Shown: positions 16,655 through 27,100 of the stretch, piece after piece
Layout of the letters: each line of letters opens with the position of its first letter
How positions within the stretch are numbered: position 1 is the first letter of the stretch
DNA from: Terriglobia bacterium
GTDB lineage: Bacteria; Acidobacteriota; UBA6911
NCBI GenBank assembly: GCA_020072565.1
Contig: JAIQGI010000032.1
Coordinates: 1-64,000 of the forward strand
Direction: 5' to 3'
DNA length: 64,000 bases
Program-made: the position numbers and the translations under genes
The notes under the pieces: model-generated
Databases searched by the model: none
Told to the model about the DNA's origin: nothing
The model's input: only the letters and a program-made list of their open reading frames with translations

Positions 16655-18994
16655 TCAGGATAATTCGCGTGCCAGGGCCGGAGAGTGGCCGAACTTGAGA
16701 ACCGTGGAACTCAGGAATGCCGCCAAATACAAACCAATGGCAAGCCAGTAGAGAGACTGAAAACCAAAATACATCGAGTTGTATTCCAGGAGCCCACCAC
16801 ACATCGCTCCCAAAAGATTGACCGCCATAACACCCGAAATTCTTCCCGTGTTCGCAAGCAAAGTCGAAAACACAATTCCCGAGAAAAAGACAGGGCAGGT
16901 TAAGACAATCGCCGTCGCCAGCTTGCCGACCGGAGTCGACGGCAGGCCACCGCTCCTCGCAATCACCAGGCCCAGCAACAGACTGGCCAAAAGCAACAGG
17001 TACGGTATGGTGGGTTTCAAAATGGCCAGCCATCGGACAACGGTGTTCGCCAGATATGCCATAATGAGAATCCCCGCCACGACAATGCCAATGACTTGCC
17101 ACGTGTTGCCGAACGCGAGACCCATCTCCGTTATGCCCTTGGTCTCCACCAACATGAAACCGGCGCCCAAAAAGAAGAAAGAAGCTTCACTGAGGCAAGG
17201 CCGTTCCGGAAGAAAATTGGTGAAGAAAGCGACGGACAAAAACAGCACCAATGCCACCATGATCAGGTACGACGCCGGGTACACACGCTTCGGCATGTAG
17301 AAAAAGGGCCAATCGTCCGTTGACACGTCCGCTTGGACTCTGGAATCCCCATATGCTCTGGAAATGTCCACAAAGCCGGCGCGGGCAATAATATCGGGGG
17401 AGATGTTCAACGCGCCATCCTTGGACTGGAAGAATATGACAGAGTTATCATATTTGGCCTGCACGCAAACCGGCGGGTGACCGTCGAATGCCTTCTCCAT
17501 CATGAGATATATCTTGCGCCCGATCTCCTTGGACAATATCGAGAAAGACAGGCTGACAATGCCATCCTTGGTGAGGCGTGCCCGGGCTTCCTGCAAGCCT
17601 TCTACAGTGTAGACGAAAGAGTCCAGCCTCACACTGGATGCATGGCTGAGCAGGGTATGTGAATCCAAAAGACCATAGACGATGAGATCATAAAACCGGT
17701 CCGTTGTTCGCAGAAATGACCGAGCATCGTTGGTGATGCACGACACCCGGGAATTCGAGAAAGGTCGTTCCGGATGAAACTTGCTGCCGAGAGTCTGAAT
17801 GGCAGGATCAATTTCTATCGCGTCCACTCGCTCCGCGCCCGCGCGCAGCGCAGCGGCCACATCGTTGCCAGTGCCCGCTCCCACGACTGCCACCTTCCCT
17901 ACGCCAGCGCGAAGACGGTACGGCAGTTCGTAATAATTGCCGATTTTCCGGAGGCTAGGAGATGCCAACTGGCTGGCAAACGACAAATCGAGGACGCGCT
18001 GATAATAGTGTCCCGCGGCTCGAATCATTGCGAGACCGCGTTCGTCACTCCCGCGCTCGAGGAGTTGATAGGGTGAGTAGATCCGCTCCCAGCCGAATGA
18101 CACCGGCCATACCAGGATCACAAGGCCCGCTAATGAAGAGAACACCGCAATCAACAGGGCGCGTCGTTGAAAGACCTGGAAAAGGAGGAGCACGGAGAAG
18201 GCAAGGACGAACCAAATGGCCGGTGGTGTCCACAAGAGGCTGACGCCCAACATCAATACTACCCCCAGCAGGCTTCCCAAGAGGTTTAAACCGTAGGAGC
18301 GGAGTTTCTCGGTCCGCTCGAGCAGCCGCCCGCAGACCTGCCCAATCGGCACAAAGGCCAACGCAGTCAGGAGAAACACCACAGCCAGAAAGAAGTAGAC
18401 CGCGACATATTGAGAAAGAGTGCTTGCCGTGCCGACACCCATGTTGAGCTGCTCCCGGAAGGGAGTCAGAGAGAGGCTTCGCGTGCCTTCGGCAGGCAAG
18501 CCATATCGCAGAAAGATCAGCAAGCCCATCTGTAGAGAGAGTAAAGGAGCGGCAAATACCAGGGGTATCCGGTCGCGTCCGGCAAGAGCATAACCGAGCC
18601 CCAAGCCGGCAAAGCAGGCAAGGAGGCTGAGATTCTTGTAAAAAGCGAAGAACTCCCATACTGTTCCCTGCCATCGGATGACCGCAAGCTCGAGGAACAG
18701 GCTTAGTGCAGCTCCGGCGACAATAGCGGGAACAAGATACGTGTCTGGGAGAAAATCGATGAATTCGACCTGTTTCCGGCACAGAGAATCAATGGCAGGT
18801 CCAGATTTCCGAAGAAACCAGTCGAATGAGGCGCCGATTGCGAGGGCAATAACCACATCCCGGACGAATCGGAGAATCAGAATTGCATCGAGCCCAGACT
18901 CAAAAAGACCGCTGTGACACCCTGCCAACACAGGCGGAAGCAAACAACTCAGCAGAAAGCTGATTTTGACAAGTCGGATGAAAGAAAGAGCCAC
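16655..18994 (-). CDS. Multi-spanning membrane protein with spermidine-synthase-like SAM domain
   Basis: The 779-aa protein has about ten N-terminal membrane segments, a cytosolic Rossmann domain (about residues 360-560) and about six more membrane segments at the C-terminus. The soluble part carries a SAM/dcSAM-binding motif VAVVGAGTGNDVAAALRAGA followed by RVDAIEIDPAIQTLG and CITNDARSFLRTTDRFYDLIVYGLLD, the pattern of spermidine synthases. In characterised polyamine synthases this fold transfers an aminopropyl group; fused membrane versions are common in acidobacteria and their substrates are not established. The N-terminal LAGC looks like a lipobox, but it more likely lies at the end of the first helix. 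It is upstream of no partner gene. Confidence 0.85.
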   Translation of the reverse strand: MALSFIRLVKISFLLSCLLPPVLAGCHSGLFESGLDAILILRFVRDVVIALAIGASFDWFLRKSGPAIDSLCRKQVEFIDFLPDTYLVPAIVAGAALSLFLELAVIRWQGTVWEFFAFYKNLSLLACFAGLGLGYALAGRDRIPLVFAAPLLSLQMGLLIFLRYGLPAEGTRSLSLTPFREQLNMGVGTASTLSQYVAVYFFLAVVFLLTALAFVPIGQVCGRLLERTEKLRSYGLNLLGSLLGVVLMLGVSLLWTPPAIWFVLAFSVLLLFQVFQRRALLIAVFSSLAGLVILVWPVSFGWERIYSPYQLLERGSDERGLAMIRAAGHYYQRVLDLSFASQLASPSLRKIGNYYELPYRLRAGVGKVAVVGAGTGNDVAAALRAGAERVDAIEIDPAIQTLGSKFHPERPFSNSRVSCITNDARSFLRTTDRFYDLIVYGLLDSHTLLSHASSVRLDSFVYTVEGLQEARARLTKDGIVSLSFSILSKEIGRKIYLMMEKAFDGHPPVCVQAKYDNSVIFFQSKDGALNISPDIIARAGFVDISRAYGDSRVQADVSTDDWPFFYMPKRVYPASYLIMVALVLFLSVAFFTNFLPERPCLSEASFFFLGAGFMLVETKGITEMGLAFGNTWQVIGIVVAGILIMAYLANTVVRWLAILKPTIPYLLLLASLLLGLVIARSGGLPSTPVGKLATAIVLTCPVFFSGIVFSTLLANTGRISGVMAVNLLGAMCGGLLEYNSMYFGFQSLYWLAIGLYLAAFLSSTVLKFGHSPALARELS

Positions 18995-19346
18995 GCAATA
19001 CCCCCCCTCAATTCAAACATTCGAGCACAGCCGACTACTCGTCACAGCGACTCATCGTCACTACCGACGTTTCAAATAAACATTCTCCTGGGCTTGGATG
19101 GGCTTATTACCGGGCACTGCGGCAACACTTCCGGCGGCGCAAAATATTGGTCTGTTATTCCGTAGCGCAGCTCGACCCGGCGTGTCGCCTGGAAACTGAC
19201 GTTGGCATGGCAGGCCAGCCTGGTCCCATGGCGGGAAATAGAAGTTGATCCCTTCTACACCCCTTCCCTGGCAAAAATCAGAAGGATGGAAACATCGTGA
19301 ACTGGGCAGGGAATGTGGCCCGGACCTTCTGCCAGAAGTGTGCCTC

Positions 19347-19410
19347 GGAAGCTGCAGGGGACGCAGCCCAGGAGAGGAGACCACCAACTTGGCAGGTTAT
19401 TTCACCCATC
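19347..19410 (+). repeat. Interspersed repeat B, copy 1 (64 bp)
   Basis: The block from ggaagctgcaggggacgcag to ggttatttcacccatc is repeated at 35312-35375 with four substitutions. It contains a small dyad, gctgc-N7-gcagc. The flanks of the two copies are unrelated. Confidence 0.8.
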
Positions 19411-19443
19411 GATGAGTCCGGGCTTTTGTCTGCTGAGAAAACG

Positions 19444-19474
19444 TGCAGGGACGGGCTCCGTGCCCGTCCCTGCA
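19444..19474 (-). terminator. Intrinsic terminator of the BNR propeller gene
   Basis: A perfect 12-bp stem (19444-19455 with 19463-19474) around a 7-nt loop lies 16 bp after the stop codon. On the minus strand it is followed by cgttttctc, a short T-run. Confidence 0.7.
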
Positions 19475-19489
19475 TCTGTCCGCGGTGCG

Positions 19490-22400
19490 CTATCGGTATA
19501 GGATGTAGTTCTGCGCCGGCAGCGGCTTTACCTGGAAACTTTGGATGGGCCCGAGGTAGGTGACGGTGTCTCCCTTCTTCAGGCCAAGCTGGGCCGAATA
19601 ACGGCCCAGCGCAACCGCCGGACCGCCGCGTCCCCGGCCGCCTTGACCGAAGCCGGCCGCACCCTGGCCGCCGCGGCCCTGCTGGGCTCCGGCGCCGCTC
19701 TGGGCACCACGACCCTGCTGGGCCTCGGCTGCCGGCTGGGGCGGCAGATCTCCCCGCAGATCCCACTCGATGCGCCGCAGGCCGGCAGTCTTGTCGAGGG
19801 TCATTTGCCGCACCTGGTTCCCCTGGGTGTTCCGGATTGTAAGCACGAGCTCGGTACCCTCGGGCAGGGTTTCGCGCACGTGATACGTGAAGACCGCCCC
19901 GTTCGGCGGATTCCGGGTGGTGTAGTTGCCGCCCAGGGTCGCCACGCCGGCCGCGCCGGCGTTGGCAACGCCCCAGGGCTGGAACTGGTAGACAGGCCGC
20001 AGCGGGAAGAGCCGCACATCCTCGGCCAACGCCTGGGCGCTCACCTCGCGCAGCGCGCTGTAGTCGTCGAGAATCCAGAAGCCGTTGCCGAAGGTCGCCA
20101 TGACCACATCGTTCTCGCGCTTCTGGATCTCCAGGTCGCGCACCTGCGTCGGCGGCATGCCGCCGCGCACCTGGATCCAGCGGTTCCCGCCGTCCACAGT
20201 GAAGAACAATCCGAACTCGGTTCCCGCAAACAGCAGGTCGCCGTTTACGTGATCCTGGGCAATCGCCCACACGTCGTGAAGCGGCGGCAGGTTGCCCGAG
20301 ATATTCTTCCAGGTGCGGCCGCGATCGTCACTCCTGACGATGTACGGCTTGTAGTCGCCGACCTGCCAGTTGTTGAGCGTGACGAAGATGACGTCCGCGT
20401 TGCGCGGCGACGCCGCGACATCGGACACATAGGTCCACTTCGGCACGTCGGGAAAGTCCTCGACCCTGCGCCAGTTGGCGCCGCCGTCCTCCGTGATCTG
20501 CACCAGACCGTCATCGGTACCGGCGATGATCATGCCGTCAAGCAACGGCGATTCGTCAATCGACACGACGTTGCTGAGCGGAGTCGTGGATTCATGGTAT
20601 GCGATCGAATCCTCAGGCCAGACCTTGCCCATGATCGGCAGAGTGCGATAGTCGAGGTTGCGGGTCAGGTCCGGGCTGATGCGCGTCCACGTATCACCAC
20701 GGTCGTCGGAGCGGTAGACGAAGTTCGACGCCCAATACAGACGCGTGTTCGAATGAGCGCTCGTGATGTACGGCGTATCCCAATTGACCCGGTCGCCGGT
20801 GCCGCCACCGCGACCGCCGCCACCCCGGCCGGCACCGCCGGCGCCCCGAGCCGCAGCACCCGCACCGGCTTCCCTGGCTTCGGGTGTGGGTGGTGCGCTC
20901 AAATTCAGAGTATTGTTGGGACCGGGGCGGATGCCGGTCGACCTGCCTGTACGCCGATCGAAGCGGACAATGCCCCCGCTTTGCGACGACGCGTAGATGA
21001 TGTTCGGGTCGCCCCGATCATGGCGGCTCACGAAGCCATCGCCTCCCACAGTCATGTACCAGTCACTGGTCCGGATGCCGGAGACGAATGTGGTGCGGGA
21101 CGGACCGCACAGCGAGAAGTTGTCCTGGGTACCGCCGCAGACGGTATAGAACGGCTCCTCGTTGCCGGCCGAGACGCGGTAGAACTGGGTGATCGGCAGG
21201 TTGGCAAACAAGCGCCAAGTGTCACCGTCGTCGTAGGTCTCGTACGCGCCGCCGTCGTTGCCGATGATGATATGTTTCGGATCTTTGGGATCGAAGGCAA
21301 CCTCATGATGATCGACGTGCACGTTGAAGGCGCCGCCGACGCCCATGTCCGCGGTGCTGTTCTCGATGCCGATGTTGGTCCACGTGCGGCCGCCGTCGCG
21401 GCTCCACTGGAAATTCACGTTGACCGACCAGATCGTGTCGGGATGCCGGGGATCGACGAAGATTTCGCTGTAGTAGGCGGGACCGCCGCCGCGATAATCC
21501 GACATCCGTGTCCACGAGTTGCCGTTGTCATTGGAGCGGTAGAACCCGCGTGCGTTGTCTGCCGTCGGCGCAGGCGGCAAGGGTGGCGGTTCCGCAGGCG
21601 CGGCGCCGCGACCACGGGCCTGCGGAGCCGCCGCTGCGCCACGGCCACGGGCCTCCGCGTCCATCGGCGGCTCTTCGCCACGCCCACGGGCGCCGCCGGG
21701 CATCTTTGCGTCGATCAGCGCGTAGACGCGTCCCTTGACCTTGGGATCGGTCGCCAGCGCGATTCGGCCGACTTCACCGGGAGGCAGCCCGTTCTTTAAT
21801 TTATCCCAGCTTTTGCCGCCGTTGGTCGTCCGGAACACCCCACCGTCCGGGCCGCCGCCGATCATCTGACCGACGTGCCGCCGGCGCTGGTATGTGCCGG
21901 CAAACAGCGTATCCGGATTGGCTGGATCAAAGGCGATGTCGGTTACGCCCGTGTCGTCATTGATGAACAGCGGCCGGGTCCACGTCTTGCCGCCATCGGT
22001 CGTCTTGTACAGACCCCGATCGCCGCCGGCCGAAAACAGCGGGCCTTGGGACGCAACCCACACCACATCCGAGTTGCGCGGGTCGATCAGAATCTTGCCG
22101 ATATGCTCGGACTTCTCCAGCCCGACCCGCACCCAGCTTTTGCCCGCGTCCGTCGACTTGTAGAGTCCTGTGCCGAAATGGGCGCTGCGCTGGCTGTTGT
22201 TCTCCCCCGTGCCGAGCCATACGACCTTCGAGTTCTTCGGATCGACGACCACGCAGCACAGCGAAAAGGCTTCGACCTCGCCTGATCGCGGAAAAATCTG
22301 GGTGAACGTAAATCCGCGATTGACCGACTTCCACAGGCCGCCGAAGGCGGACGCCACATAGTAGGTATTCGAATCGTTCGGGTCGATCTCGACGTCGACC

Positions 22401-22555
22401 ACACGGCCCGTGACCAGCGTCGGACCGATGCTCCGAACCTCCATCGCGGAGAACATGTCGGCCGTCAGCCGATCGGAGCCCGACTGCTGACCTGTGACGA
22501 TGCCGACCACGGCAAACAGCGCCGCCACTGCTGCAAGAAACACAATTCGTCTCAT
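19490..22555 (-). CDS. Exported BNR/Asp-box (sortilin/VPS10-like) beta-propeller protein
   Basis: The start is the ATG at 22555, preceded by gggaga and giving a clean signal peptide ([23 protein letters not shown]); an upstream in-frame extension is ignored. The 1021-aa product contains at least nine Asp-box motifs of the S-x-D-x-G-x-x-W form, such as [32 protein letters not shown] and TEDGGANW, which mark the blades of one or two ten-bladed propellers as in sortilin and BNR glycosidases. No catalytic residues of a glycosidase can be assigned. Three Gly/Arg-rich low-complexity inserts interrupt the fold (near residues 300-340, 570-600 and 940-975). Such proteins are abundant in acidobacterial secretomes; function is unknown. 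Confidence 0.88.
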   Translation of the reverse strand: MRRIVFLAAVAALFAVVGIVTGQQSGSDRLTADMFSAMEVRSIGPTLVTGRVVDVEIDPNDSNTYYVASAFGGLWKSVNRGFTFTQIFPRSGEVEAFSLCCVVVDPKNSKVVWLGTGENNSQRSAHFGTGLYKSTDAGKSWVRVGLEKSEHIGKILIDPRNSDVVWVASQGPLFSAGGDRGLYKTTDGGKTWTRPLFINDDTGVTDIAFDPANPDTLFAGTYQRRRHVGQMIGGGPDGGVFRTTNGGKSWDKLKNGLPPGEVGRIALATDPKVKGRVYALIDAKMPGGARGRGEEPPMDAEARGRGAAAAPQARGRGAAPAEPPPLPPAPTADNARGFYRSNDNGNSWTRMSDYRGGGPAYYSEIFVDPRHPDTIWSVNVNFQWSRDGGRTWTNIGIENSTADMGVGGAFNVHVDHHEVAFDPKDPKHIIIGNDGGAYETYDDGDTWRLFANLPITQFYRVSAGNEEPFYTVCGGTQDNFSLCGPSRTTFVSGIRTSDWYMTVGGDGFVSRHDRGDPNIIYASSQSGGIVRFDRRTGRSTGIRPGPNNTLNLSAPPTPEAREAGAGAAARGAGGAGRGGGGRGGGTGDRVNWDTPYITSAHSNTRLYWASNFVYRSDDRGDTWTRISPDLTRNLDYRTLPIMGKVWPEDSIAYHESTTPLSNVVSIDESPLLDGMIIAGTDDGLVQITEDGGANWRRVEDFPDVPKWTYVSDVAASPRNADVIFVTLNNWQVGDYKPYIVRSDDRGRTWKNISGNLPPLHDVWAIAQDHVNGDLLFAGTEFGLFFTVDGGNRWIQVRGGMPPTQVRDLEIQKRENDVVMATFGNGFWILDDYSALREVSAQALAEDVRLFPLRPVYQFQPWGVANAGAAGVATLGGNYTTRNPPNGAVFTYHVRETLPEGTELVLTIRNTQGNQVRQMTLDKTAGLRRIEWDLRGDLPPQPAAEAQQGRGAQSGAGAQQGRGGQGAAGFGQGGRGRGGPAVALGRYSAQLGLKKGDTVTYLGPIQSFQVKPLPAQNYILYR

Positions 22556-23097
22556 GGATTTGTCTCCCGGAAACGCCTTGGGAGGATGCCCGCGGTGGGC
22601 CATTCTCCCCTCGGCAAATGGCTTCCCGCCACAGTGCCTGTCATTACCGTGGCGGCGCTCGCGCAACGAAAATCTGTGAGGGCCCGACCGGCACCTCTGA
22701 ATCCGCAAGGACCTGAACCGGTATCTCTCACCAGGGCTCGTAGTGGGCGGCATAGACGGATAGGACGGATATGGAAATCAAGCTGCCGTTTTGATTCTGA
22801 TCCGTATTCGTGCGGACCTCGCTCCGGCCTGATATGGGGCTGCTGTCCACTTGCACCGCCTCTCCGGCAGTGGCTGCGATCATAACTCAAAACGATGCTG
22901 CAGGATATAGGATTGTGGCACACTACCGGCAGACGGCCGGGCGCGGAAAATCCTGTCTATATTCGGGCCGTGAACGAGCAGGCGCCCTGCGCATCATGTC
23001 GCGCCAGGACCATTCACGACCGCATCGATCTGGGCCCCTCGGGCCCAGAGAAGTTCAATTGCAGTTCAGACGCTAATTGAACGAGAGCGCGGATGCC

Positions 23098-23134
23098 GCT
23101 GACGGGCGGCAGCAGGTCGCTGCCGCCCGTCAGC
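23098..23134. repeat. Perfect 16-bp hairpin in spacer
   Basis: gctgacgggcggcagc (23098-23113) pairs perfectly with 23119-23134 around a 5-nt loop. There is no T-run on either side, so it does not look like an intrinsic terminator. Confidence 0.7.
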
Positions 23135-23175
23135 ACCAGCACGCGGCCAACAGCAGGGATCCAGTCCTTCGGCGG

Positions 23176-23260
23176 GGATCGTCGGTATCGGGATCGCAGC
23201 CGCAATTGCAATCGGTTTTTCGGACTGACAAGATCTGCTGCGACTGCGATATCGAAGTCT
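23176..23260. repeat. Degenerate hexamer-repeat stem-loop, copy 1
   Basis: The left arm is built from tcggtatcgggatcg and related atcgca/gcaatc steps; the right arm contains tgctgcgactgcgatatcg, which pairs with the middle of the left arm. The same opening 15-mer and similar following steps occur at 33455-33498. Confidence 0.6.
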
Positions 23261-23271
23261 ACCAGCTTATC

Positions 23272-24153
23272 TTATTTCGGGAAGTAGCCTTCTTTGGCGT
23301 GGATTCTGACGTTGCTTATCCCCTTCAACGCGAGTTGGATGGTTCTCCATTTTGAATCCACGACGGGGGGAGCCTCGTAGGCAAGCATATATGTATTTTG
23401 CAGGCTTTGCGTGATCTTTTGAAAGATCTCGTCGATGTCGCGTGACTGCCGGATAGTATAGGTAGATGCTCCGGTCCATGACGAAATCAGCTTGAGCTGT
23501 CCCAGGAATCTCGGGCTCGTGAGCGCCTCGCCCTGTGCGATTGTATAGATTGGCGTTCCAGCGCTCCGGGCGCGCGTCATGGCTGCGCTCGCATTGAGAA
23601 AACTGGCGTTTTCTCCGCCATCCGTAAATGCGATGATGCTCTTCTTCCCTTTTTGCCTGGACAGGTCCGTCGAGATCTGGGCAATCGCATCGAACAGAGC
23701 GGTAGCCCCGCCCGCGCGTATGCCCAATACGGCCTTCTTGGCGGCATACTTGTCTCGGGTGAATTCCTGCAACTGTGCCAGCGAGGTAGTGAAGGTGTAC
23801 ACAGCAAACGAGTCGTCCGCTCGGAGGCTATCGATCAACCTGAGTATCGCGTTCTTCACCACCGGGAGGCCGGCCTGCATACTGCCGGTGCTATCGAGCA
23901 GAATTGCGCAGGAGAAATCTGCGGTGGCAGCCTCGAACGCGGCGATCTCCTGGCGCTCCCCATTGTCACGGACCTCAAATTGATCCTTTGTCAGATTGGC
24001 CAGATATCTCCCCTTCTGGTCGGTCACAGTCGCGTAGACTACAACCTGCCGTACCTCGGTCTTAAAGACCAGGACCTGATCCTGGCCCGACACCGACAAG
24101 AGCCCGCCCAGTCCCAGCAGCGCACACGCAGAGACGGCAACCTTGTTGAGCAT
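23272..24153 (-). CDS. Exported VWA-domain protein, partner of the large TPR protein
   Basis: The 293-aa product has a signal peptide (ending SVSGQ) and a short acidobacterial VWFA-related layout: VVYATVTDQKGRYLANLTKDQFEVRDNG, then a VWA domain with an intact MIDAS DSTGS at 86-90 and the later FTDGGENASF loop. C-terminal YMLAYEAPPVVDSKWRTIQLALKG and VRIHAKEGYFPK match the family tail. Its ATG lies one base after the stop of the upstream 1685-aa TPR gene, so the two are almost certainly co-translated. Inference: the TPR protein forms an extracytoplasmic scaffold with this metal-dependent binding domain. Confidence 0.88.
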   Translation of the reverse strand: MLNKVAVSACALLGLGGLLSVSGQDQVLVFKTEVRQVVVYATVTDQKGRYLANLTKDQFEVRDNGERQEIAAFEAATADFSCAILLDSTGSMQAGLPVVKNAILRLIDSLRADDSFAVYTFTTSLAQLQEFTRDKYAAKKAVLGIRAGGATALFDAIAQISTDLSRQKGKKSIIAFTDGGENASFLNASAAMTRARSAGTPIYTIAQGEALTSPRFLGQLKLISSWTGASTYTIRQSRDIDEIFQKITQSLQNTYMLAYEAPPVVDSKWRTIQLALKGISNVRIHAKEGYFPK

Positions 24154-24154
24154 C

Positions 24155-27100
24155 TCACTCCTGCCTTTGGACCAGCTTTTTTACCAGCTCGTCGTTGAGC
24201 TTCGAATAATCAGTGACCACGGAGGACCAGTCGCGCAGGTCGGTGAGCCGCATCGAGCGAAAGATCCCCAGCGCCAGGGGTTCCGCGAGCGTGCCAAGAA
24301 GGGAGGCAGGCATTCCTGCCCGGTCAAAAAATTCGGCGAGGAAGATCTTGAATTCAGAGGTGCGCGCAGCAAGCTTGTCGGGAAACAAAAATCTTTCGAA
24401 ATACTCATAGGGTGCGAGCCTCAGCAAGTGGGGATGGCTGCAGTAGCCTATGGGTTGGAGGTCGGCCCCGAGAGTCTGAAGGCGCAATCCATCATTCGCT
24501 GCCGCAAATCCGCGGAGGGCAACGACCGTGGGGGAGTCAGCGGGATTGGCTTGGTATCGACGGAGGTACTCCTCCCCAAGATGGTAGAGATCGCCCAGCG
24601 TGATCGAATCCCAGACATTCTTCCAATCCCTGGAAAGGAGAGCCTTCAGCAGATCGGCTCTGCGGGAGAATGAAAGCAGGCCCGGGACCGCATCAGCCAG
24701 ATCGGCAAAGATCTCGGGCCGCCCGGCTGCCTGCACAATCCACTCGCGCGCACTTCGTATCTTCAGACCGACGAGGCGCAAATCCTCGTCCTGCAAGTCG
24801 CCCCAACGGGAGGCCCGAATGGAGCCGATCTGGGAAATGAAGAAGGGCTCGATCCTTTCGTCCTCCCGCTTGAAACCCGCAAAGGCGACTCTGCCGGCGA
24901 TGGCGCTGAAATCAGCGAAGCCTCCGAGAAAACAACTTCCGGCCGTGCTGTCGGTGAGGACCTGCGCCTCATACAAAGGTATGGGAGCTGTTTGAGCTTG
25001 CTGCAGATGCACGAACTGATGCTTGCGAAGTAAGAGAGGATCCGCCGAAACCGGAAGATCGTCCGGGCTCAAGTAATAAGCATAGACTATGCCTGCCAGC
25101 GCGATCTTGACCTGGGGATTAATGACACGGAGCAGTTCCGCGGTGAGCTTCTGGACATCTTGGGGGGTCGCGGGCCGCTTGGCCAAGGTCTGCTGCAGCT
25201 TTGCGATGAGATTCGTCACCTCCGCGGGCTGAAAGCTGAGCAGGCTGTTCTTAAGCTTCCCCTCGAACTTGATCGATTCAGGGATCTCGACCGTCAGCAG
25301 GCCACGACTGCTTTCCTCCAGGAGCTTGATTTGCATCTCCCATCCCGCGGTGCTTGCCGCGAGGCTTCCGGCCGCGTCGTAGATGCTGAAGAGCGTGCGC
25401 AGTGAGGTGACCTTCTGCAGTTCCAGCACGCGCCGGTAGTTCTCCCGCCGGGACTTGGTGGCAGCGAGCCGTCGGCTCTTGTCAGCCGCCTCCAGGGTCC
25501 CCGCGATTGGAGAATCAAGAAGAAGCCCCTCCATTGCTTCATCCGGATCCGAGGGCGCTTCCTTCAGCGCCTGCCGCAACACTTCGCGGGTGATCTCGAG
25601 AGATGCAGCCGTCAGATCCCCCGGGTCTCGGGCCCGCGCGAACCGGTCGCAGACAGTGCTGAACAGCTTGGTGCTTTGCTGCTCGTCGATCCTCCCGGCC
25701 TGCCGCAGAAGGCAGAGCAACTCGATGAGCGAATGCAGTTGACCCATCAAATCATTCAAGCGCACAGTCTCGTAGTCCCGCACCTGAGTTCCGAGCGCAA
25801 AAAACTTCTGAAACTCAGCCGCACTCAGCCCGGTGAGAATGGCGAAGTAGGGCCAGGCGGGCTTGTAATGCCCGAATTCCTGCGCCAGCATGAGGGCGGA
25901 TTGTTCGTCAAGCGGCACCCTGCGATGGTTTTCGATGCTGGCGACCGCGAGAAAATTGTCCAACTCCGATTGCTTGACGCGGTTCGTCGTGTAGCTGGTG
26001 CGCATCAGGCGTGTCAGAATCCGGTCCTCTTCCTCAGGAGCAACCAGTTTTTCTGCCTTGCGCAGAAGCGCCGCCGTCCCGGCAAGGGAGTCGGACTGCC
26101 CTTTCGCCACCATCCACACCTGCGGACTGCCGGGGAAACGCACATGCAGGTCGGCGTCGAGGGGCACACCTCGGATGAACTCAATAAAGGGGGCAGTCCT
26201 TTGGGAGCGAGCGGCGCCTGATTGCAGATCGGGAGATTCCTGGAAGAGCTCGTAATACTGCATGGCGCGGGCGGCGTTCTGCGTAAAGAACTCTTGATGT
26301 TGTGCGTCGAGCTGGGCGAGGTTGAAGTAGAAGGCCAACATCTTGCCGTCGTCCTTCTTGAGCAGAGTCCGAAAGAACACTCCTGGCGAATTGAGCCGTG
26401 CGCCTACCAGTTGCTCCCATACCGGCGCTGCCTTGTCTCCCCCCGGAAGTGTCACATGCCTGCCGATTACAGCCATCGCCGAGGAATAGGAGTGAAGCAG
26501 GTCCGCATATCTTTCCGACAGCTGCTTCAAACCGACGTCCTGCAGCAGCGCCGTCGCGCTTTCTGCATCGAGCGCTGAAAGCCCGACATATATTTTGGCC
26601 AGGTTGGGATTTCGCACCAGGGCCTCCGCAAAACCGCCCGCCAGATTCCTGTTCGCATAGAATTGATTGCGCCAGAGATCTTCCCCAAACAAGATCGCGA
26701 CCTTGTCATCGACGATCCCAATACTAAAAGCATGGCCTGCCTGGAGGTCTTCCTGCATTGCGAGCTCGTCAATATGCAAGGAAGCCGCGGTAAGCCGGAG
26801 GTCGGCTGCTGGGCCCTTCTCCGCGATCTCAACCTTAACGGCATTCTTCGAGGCCTGCAGCCTCCAGCCGATCAAGCGCAGCACTTCCTCCGTGGCCTTG
26901 CGGGACTTTTCATCTTGCGTGGAAAGAACGACCGTGACCCGGGAACCGACGCGCGTGCCGTGGCGTTCCAGCTCGGTGATCCGCCTGAAATGCTCGATGA
27001 TCCCGTCCACATAATCTTGTGCCTCCTTCACCCTCACCACTGCCAGGTAATCCAGAACAGTCCGGCTGAATCGTGCGAAGAATTGTTCCTGTGCCCCCTG

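Larger units (their letters stand above)
18995..19489. other. Intergenic region with a 64-bp repeat and a terminator
   Basis: The gap between two minus-strand genes contains repeat B copy 1 (19347-19410) and a hairpin terminator for the BNR gene (19444-19474). The rest shows no gene. Confidence 0.6.
22556..23271. other. Intergenic region with hairpins and hexamer-type repeat
   Basis: This 716-bp gap has no supported gene. It contains a perfect 16-bp GC-rich hairpin (23098-23134), an 8-bp dyad gttcaatt/aattgaac (23053-23082) and a degenerate-hexamer inverted element (about 23176-23260). Confidence 0.6.

Noticed and set aside
19541-21799. 752-codon open frame on the plus strand
   Set aside because: It is the antisense of the BNR propeller gene, a side effect of high GC and Arg/Gly/Asp-rich codons; no domain or start site.
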